Shown one piece after another: positions 9,706-12,113 of a stretch of DNA of 12,113 nt (positions are counted from its first letter, which is position 1; every line of letters starts with the position of its first letter). A model generated the notes under the pieces. That model saw only the letters and a list, made by a program, of their open reading frames with translations, made no database searches and was not told where the DNA came from. The position numbers were made by a program, and so were the translations under genes. This DNA is from Azohydromonas lata NBRC 102462 (GTDB lineage Bacteria; Pseudomonadota; Gammaproteobacteria; Burkholderiales; Burkholderiaceae_C), in assembly GCA_945878385.1 (NCBI GenBank), contig CAMCTE010000065.1, positions 1 through 12,113 of the forward strand, written 5' to 3'.

Positions 9706-11046
9706 TCAACGCCGCCCGAACATCATCTGCCGCGCCAGGGCCGGCTTGAGGCCTGGCAGGTGTTCCACGGCCCACAGGCCCAGGGCCCGGGTGGTGGCTG
9801 CGCCGGGCAAGTTCCAGGTGAAGCTGCGGGCCAGGAAATCGGTGGCGGCGATCATGCTCCAGCGGTCGGGGGCGCGCTCCCAATGCACGCGTGCCAGGGC
9901 CTGGGCCAGTGATTCGCCGCGCCGCTGTGCGCTGCGCAGCCGGTCGGTGAGTGCATGCGCGTCCCGCAGCCCCAGGTTCAGCCCTTGGCCGGCCACCGGG
10001 TGCAGCGTTTGTGCCGCGTTGCCGATGCGCACCAGGCAACCCGATTGCACCAGACTCATCTGCGCCAGCAGGCCCAGCGCGAAGGATTTCAAAGGCCCGA
10101 TGGTTTCGATGCGCCCTGCGCCGGGCGGCAGCAGGCTGTTGAGCACGGCCATGCGCTGCGCGTCCTGCAGTTCGCTCACCGGGTCTTCGGCCGCATTGAC
10201 GCACCACACGAGCGAGGCGCGGGTGAGGGAAGTGCCGTTGGCATCGGTGGCGGTGGATGAAGGCTGCAGCGGTGGCAGCGGTGGCAGCGGCAAGAGAGCC
10301 ACCGGCCCCTGGCGCGAAAAGCGTTCGACCGCCAAGCCAGGTGTTCCACCGGCCAGGCCCACGGTGCCCACCCAGGCGGTTTGGCCGTAGTCGTGCCGCA
10401 ACTGGCCCATCGGCGAAGGCGCGTTGGCGGCCTCACGCATGAACACGCCGCCTTCAGCCACCACGGCAAGGTCGAAGAATTCCGCGATGCCGGCATCCAC
10501 TTCGACGCGTGAGGGCGCTGCATTCCCGGCGGGCGTGTCCACCTTCAAGCCCTGCACCGCCTGGCCGAAGCGGTGGTGCAGGCGGTGGGGCTGGCGGGCC
10601 TGTTCCTGTTCCCAGGCCCTTTGCAGAGCCGGCACCAGGATGCCGTAGGCCATCACGGCGCCCAGTTCGGGCACGCCCATGTCGGCGGCACGAATATGGA
10701 CCTGGGCCCGCACACCCGCCAGGGCCACGGCCGGTGTTTCCTGGCTGACCTGTACCTGCAGAATGGGTTGGCTGCCTTCGGAGGGCCAGGCCCCCAGCTG
10801 GCGCAGCAGTTGCACGCTGCCCAGTGACAGGGCCAGGGTGCGCGGGTCTCGGCCGACATCGGCCTGCAGTTCGCGGGCGTCGAACAGGCTGATGCGCCAC
10901 TGGGGGCAGCGCCGGGCCATCAGCAGGGCCAGGGCCAAGCCCACGGGCCCCGCACCGATGATGGCCATGTGGGGCGCTGCACTGGGTGCCGCGCTGTGGA
11001 TGGACGGGTGTGCCGGGGGCCAGCCCCTGGCGTTTTCTGCAGACAT
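9706..11046 (-). CDS. UbiH/UbiF/Coq6-family FAD-dependent monooxygenase
   Basis: This 446-aa flavoprotein resembles the aromatic-ring hydroxylases of ubiquinone synthesis. It has the FAD-binding Rossmann motif GAGPVG (31-36), the RDPRTLALS segment (66-74), an AEGG (197-200) at the place of the family's second dinucleotide motif, and the long C-terminal FAD block RIGNAAQTLHPVAGQGLNLGLRD (340-362). That last block is typical of the UbiH group rather than salicylate-type hydroxylases. Which ring position it hydroxylates cannot be decided. ATG 11046 gives a 26-residue Pro/Ala/Ser-rich leader before the fold; Met27 (ATG 10968) would begin directly at the Rossmann strand, and neither start has a clear Shine-Dalgarno. 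A Leu/Pro loop (251-260) is built by a 9-bp DNA repeat. It lies 45 bp downstream of the 82-aa gene on the same strand, probably in one transcript, and converges on the Nit-type gene. Confidence 0.92.
   Translation of the reverse strand: MSAENARGWPPAHPSIHSAAPSAAPHMAIIGAGPVGLALALLMARRCPQWRISLFDARELQADVGRDPRTLALSLGSVQLLRQLGAWPSEGSQPILQVQVSQETPAVALAGVRAQVHIRAADMGVPELGAVMAYGILVPALQRAWEQEQARQPHRLHHRFGQAVQGLKVDTPAGNAAPSRVEVDAGIAEFFDLAVVAEGGVFMREAANAPSPMGQLRHDYGQTAWVGTVGLAGGTPGLAVERFSRQGPVALLPLPPLPPLQPSSTATDANGTSLTRASLVWCVNAAEDPVSELQDAQRMAVLNSLLPPGAGRIETIGPLKSFALGLLAQMSLVQSGCLVRIGNAAQTLHPVAGQGLNLGLRDAHALTDRLRSAQRRGESLAQALARVHWERAPDRWSMIAATDFLARSFTWNLPGAATTRALGLWAVEHLPGLKPALARQMMFGRR
10271..10288. repeat. 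9-bp tandem repeat inside the UbiH-like gene
   Basis: GGTGGCAGC occurs twice in perfect tandem at 10271-10279 and 10280-10288. It is flanked by partial copies (CTGCAGC at 10264-10270 and GGC after 10288). On the coding (minus) strand it encodes the Leu-Pro-Pro pattern of residues 251-260, a variable loop between conserved blocks. Copy-number change would keep the reading frame. Confidence 0.75.
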
Positions 11047-11091
11047 GACCGCGAGCTTAGCGCCGCCGGGCGCCCGACTGGGCCCGTGCGG

Positions 11092-11340
11092 TCAAAGGCC
11101 CGCTTGGCGCAGGCGGCGAAGGTAGGCGTCTTCGTCGGGTGTGTGGGGGTAGGCGGCAGTGACAACCGCAGCGGACTGCTGCTTCACTTCGGCGTGCGCA
11201 TCGCCGTAGGTCCGCAGGGCCGCCGATGCACTGGTTTGGCCCTGGGGCAGGGGTCGCGAACGGCGCCAGGCTTTCCACCAGGGAGAGGCAGACACGGCAA
11301 CGCCAAAGTGGCCGACGGTTGAAGTGGATTCTGTCCTCAT
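11092..11340 (-). CDS. small protein of unknown function, 82 aa
   Basis: I do not recognise this protein. The chosen ATG at 11340 has GGGGAG 7 bases upstream on the minus strand, one of the better ribosome sites in the window. An ATG directly before it (11343) and an upstream ATG at 11436 (114 aa) are alternatives. The product has a Ser/Thr-rich N-terminus, a Trp- and Arg-rich patch (WWKAWRR, 21-27), a helical-looking middle and an acidic-then-basic end (TPDEDAYLRRLRQAGL). No membrane segment or signal peptide is seen, so it is probably cytoplasmic. Codon third positions are mainly G/C, as in the neighbours, which supports coding. It lies 45 bp before the UbiH-like gene on the same strand and is likely co-transcribed with it. 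A competing frame at 11057-11461 has lower plausibility. Confidence 0.55.
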   Translation of the reverse strand: MRTESTSTVGHFGVAVSASPWWKAWRRSRPLPQGQTSASAALRTYGDAHAEVKQQSAAVVTAAYPHTPDEDAYLRRLRQAGL

Positions 11341-11435
11341 CATCAAGCTCCCCAAGGCATGAGACGGCTTCGCAGGGGGTGTGGGCCCACTGGCGAGGCA
11401 TGCTGAGAGTGTGAGGTTTATTTGCGTCGAATTCA

Positions 11436-11479
11436 TGACAAACAGCGCCGCGGATGCCCAAGAGTTCGCAGGTTTGTCA
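11436..11479. repeat. 7-bp inverted repeat TGACAAA / TTTGTCA
   Basis: TGACAAA at 11436-11442 and TTTGTCA at 11473-11479 are perfect inverted copies, with centres 37 bases apart, in the divergent promoter region. They could be paired protein-binding half-sites or back-to-back -35 elements. Seven-base arms also arise by chance. Confidence 0.4.
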
Positions 11480-11505
11480 CTGGCTTTTTTGGCCTGCCTG
11501 CGAAC
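11464..11505. repeat. 9-bp perfect inverted repeat with 24-base spacer
   Basis: GTTCGCAGG (11464-11472) and CCTGCGAAC (11497-11505) are exact reverse complements. The spacer contains six T in a row. The element lies 56 bp upstream of the DUF2177 ATG. No T-run follows either arm, so it is not a standard terminator; an operator or a 5' RNA stem is possible. Confidence 0.6.
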
Positions 11506-11548
11506 GGGGCGGCTATTCCCCAGGGCTCAGCCGCCTTGCGCGTTCGCG

Positions 11549-11554
11549 TACGCT
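11549..11554 (+). promoter_or_regulatory. candidate extended -10 (TACGCT) for a leaderless DUF2177 transcript
   Basis: TACGCT fits the TAnnnT form of a -10 element and ends 6 bases before ATG 11561, which would place transcription start at or next to the A of the start codon. I see no matching -35 about 17 bp upstream (CTCAGC). The AGGGGA between the two touches the ATG directly, too close to work as a normal Shine-Dalgarno. This is inference from spacing only. Confidence 0.25.
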
Positions 11555-11560
11555 AGGGGA

Positions 11561-12046
11561 ATGCACAAGTTTCAGCCCCCGTCTTCTTCCGCGGCCTCAG
11601 TGGCCTCATCGGCCTCAGCGGCCTCATCGGCCGCTCCTGCCGGCATCGGCCTGTACCTTCGGGCCTACGCGGTCACCTTTGTGGTGTTCATGGGCATCGA
11701 CGCCATCTGGCTCACCCAAATGGCCTCGCGCCTGTACCAGCCCACCATCGGCCACCTGTTGGCGCCCGAACCCGATTTGGTGGCTGCGCTGGTGTTCTAC
11801 CTGCTTTACATCCTCGGAATGGTGGTGTTCAGCGTGCGCCCGGCCCAGCACGATGCCTCGCTGAAGGCGCCTGCGGGGCGAGGTGCGCTGTTCGGCTTGG
11901 TGGCCTATGCCACCTACGACCTCACCAACCAGGCCACGCTGCAGAACTGGCCCTGGATGGTGACCTTCATCGACCTGGCCTGGGGCACCTTTCTGACGGG
12001 CACGGCCACCTTGGCGGCCAAGGCCTTCCTGCAGCGCGGGCGCTGA
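11561..12046 (+). CDS. DUF2177 family membrane protein
   Basis: This 161-aa protein has the DUF2177 pattern: four predicted membrane helices (about 34-52, 73-93, 107-124, 132-154), the early GIDAIWL block (45-51) followed by a GHLLAPEPD-like loop, and the YATYDLTNQATLQNWPW signature (116-132) leading to FIDLAWGTFLTGT. Members are small inner-membrane proteins with no established biochemical role. The family usually starts close to the first helix. Here a roughly 28-residue Ser/Ala leader comes first, encoded largely by a 9-bp tandem repeat. The next Met (44) lies inside the first helix and a GTG at 11600 has no ribosome site, so ATG 11561 is kept, although its AGGGGA abuts the codon with no spacer. 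The gene is alone on its strand and divergent from the 82-aa gene. Confidence 0.88.
   Translation: MHKFQPPSSSAASVASSASAASSAAPAGIGLYLRAYAVTFVVFMGIDAIWLTQMASRLYQPTIGHLLAPEPDLVAALVFYLLYILGMVVFSVRPAQHDASLKAPAGRGALFGLVAYATYDLTNQATLQNWPWMVTFIDLAWGTFLTGTATLAAKAFLQRGR
11593..11635. repeat. 9-bp tandem repeat (about 4.7 copies) in the DUF2177 leader
   Basis: Four units of GGCCTCAnn run from 11593 to 11628 with last two bases GT, TC, GC, TC, then a partial GGCCGCT to 11635. Units two and four are identical and unit three differs from unit one by one base, suggesting an 18-bp higher-order unit. In frame they encode Ala-Ser-x tripeptides before the first membrane helix. Confidence 0.85.
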
Positions 12047-12053
12047 TCGGCAC

Positions 12054-12069
12054 TGGAGTGAACCCTCCA
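12054..12069 (+). terminator. weak hairpin after the DUF2177 stop codon
   Basis: TGGAG (12054-12058) and CTCCA (12065-12069) pair around a 6-base loop, 7 bases after the stop. ATTT follows, a very short T-run. A weak terminator is possible; the stem is only 5 bp. Confidence 0.3.
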
Positions 12070-12071
12070 AT

Positions 12072-12098
12072 TTGTCCGGCGGCAGGGCTCCATACTTT
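12072..12098 (+). promoter_or_regulatory. candidate promoter for the gene at the right edge
   Basis: TTGTCC (12072-12077, four of six matches to the -35 consensus) is followed after 15 bp by TACTTT (12093-12098, TAnnnT form). The spacer is shorter than the usual 17 bp. The ATG at 12104 is 5 bases beyond, so a transcript from here would have almost no leader. Confidence 0.3.
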
Positions 12099-12103
12099 GA
12101 AGG

Positions 12104-12113
12104 ATGAACGCCT
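12104..12113 (+). CDS. possible start of a further plus-strand gene, cut by the window edge
   Basis: ATG at 12104 begins an open frame of only ten visible bases (Met-Asn-Ala). It is preceded by GAAGG directly abutting the codon and by a possible promoter at 12072-12098. There is too little sequence to say what it encodes, or to be sure it is a gene. Confidence 0.3.

Larger units (their letters stand above)
11341..11560. promoter_or_regulatory. 220-bp divergent intergenic region
   Basis: This stretch separates the minus-strand 82-aa gene from the plus-strand DUF2177 gene, so it should hold promoters for both. It has the most A/T-rich patches of the window (for example 11415-11443 and the T-run at 11485-11490) and two inverted repeats, listed separately. 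TTGTCA, a fair -35 match, occurs on the minus strand at 11436-11441 and on the plus strand at 11474-11479, but neither has a good -10 at 16-18 bp. Exact transcription starts cannot be given. Confidence 0.5.

Noticed and set aside
11057..11461. 134-aa minus-strand frame overlapping the 82-aa gene in another register
   Set aside because: It would overlap the preferred 82-aa frame, is Arg/Cys/Pro-rich at its end, and lacks the well-spaced GGGGAG that supports the other frame.

Overview
The window reads as an ordinary, densely packed chromosomal segment from a GC-rich betaproteobacterium. It is most likely Burkholderiales and probably Comamonadaceae-like. This placement rests on the overall base composition, the strong G/C third-position bias in every gene, and the style of the GlnE, YhdP-type and UbiH-type proteins. 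It also rests on the glnE / yhdP / nitrilase-family arrangement, which I know from Burkholderiales. I could not run a search, so the placement is inference. I see no RNA gene, transposase, phage gene, CRISPR array or other clear sign of recent transfer.

Layout: (1) positions 1-4471, minus strand, read leftwards from 4471: glnE, which controls glutamine synthetase by adenylylation; a DMT/EamA-family transporter starting 7 bp after it with a TTG codon; and, 87 bp further on, a glutathione S-transferase family protein. (2) Positions 4523-9675, plus strand, divergent from glnE across only 51 bp: a very long AsmA-like/YhdP-family envelope protein, overlapped by 4 bp (ATGA) by a carbon-nitrogen hydrolase of the Nit/YbeM type. 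(3) Positions 9706-11340, minus strand, convergent with the previous pair: a small unrecognised protein of 82 aa followed by a UbiH/UbiF/Coq6-type FAD monooxygenase. (4) Positions 11341-11560: a 220-bp divergent intergenic region with two short inverted repeats. (5) Positions 11561-12046, plus strand: a DUF2177 membrane protein with a repeat-built Ala/Ser leader. The window then ends in what may be the first ten bases of another plus-strand gene.

Functionally these are separate housekeeping units rather than one pathway: nitrogen regulation (glnE), outer-membrane lipid homeostasis (YhdP-type), metabolite repair (Nit-type amidase), probable ubiquinone-ring hydroxylation (UbiH-type), and poorly characterised membrane or detoxification proteins. 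I found no convincing new biological system. The points worth a second look are start-site problems (a long antisense frame runs in phase into yhdP, and several genes lack a Shine-Dalgarno), possible leaderless starts at the right end, short tandem repeats that have lengthened protein loops, and the inverted repeats at 11436-11505.
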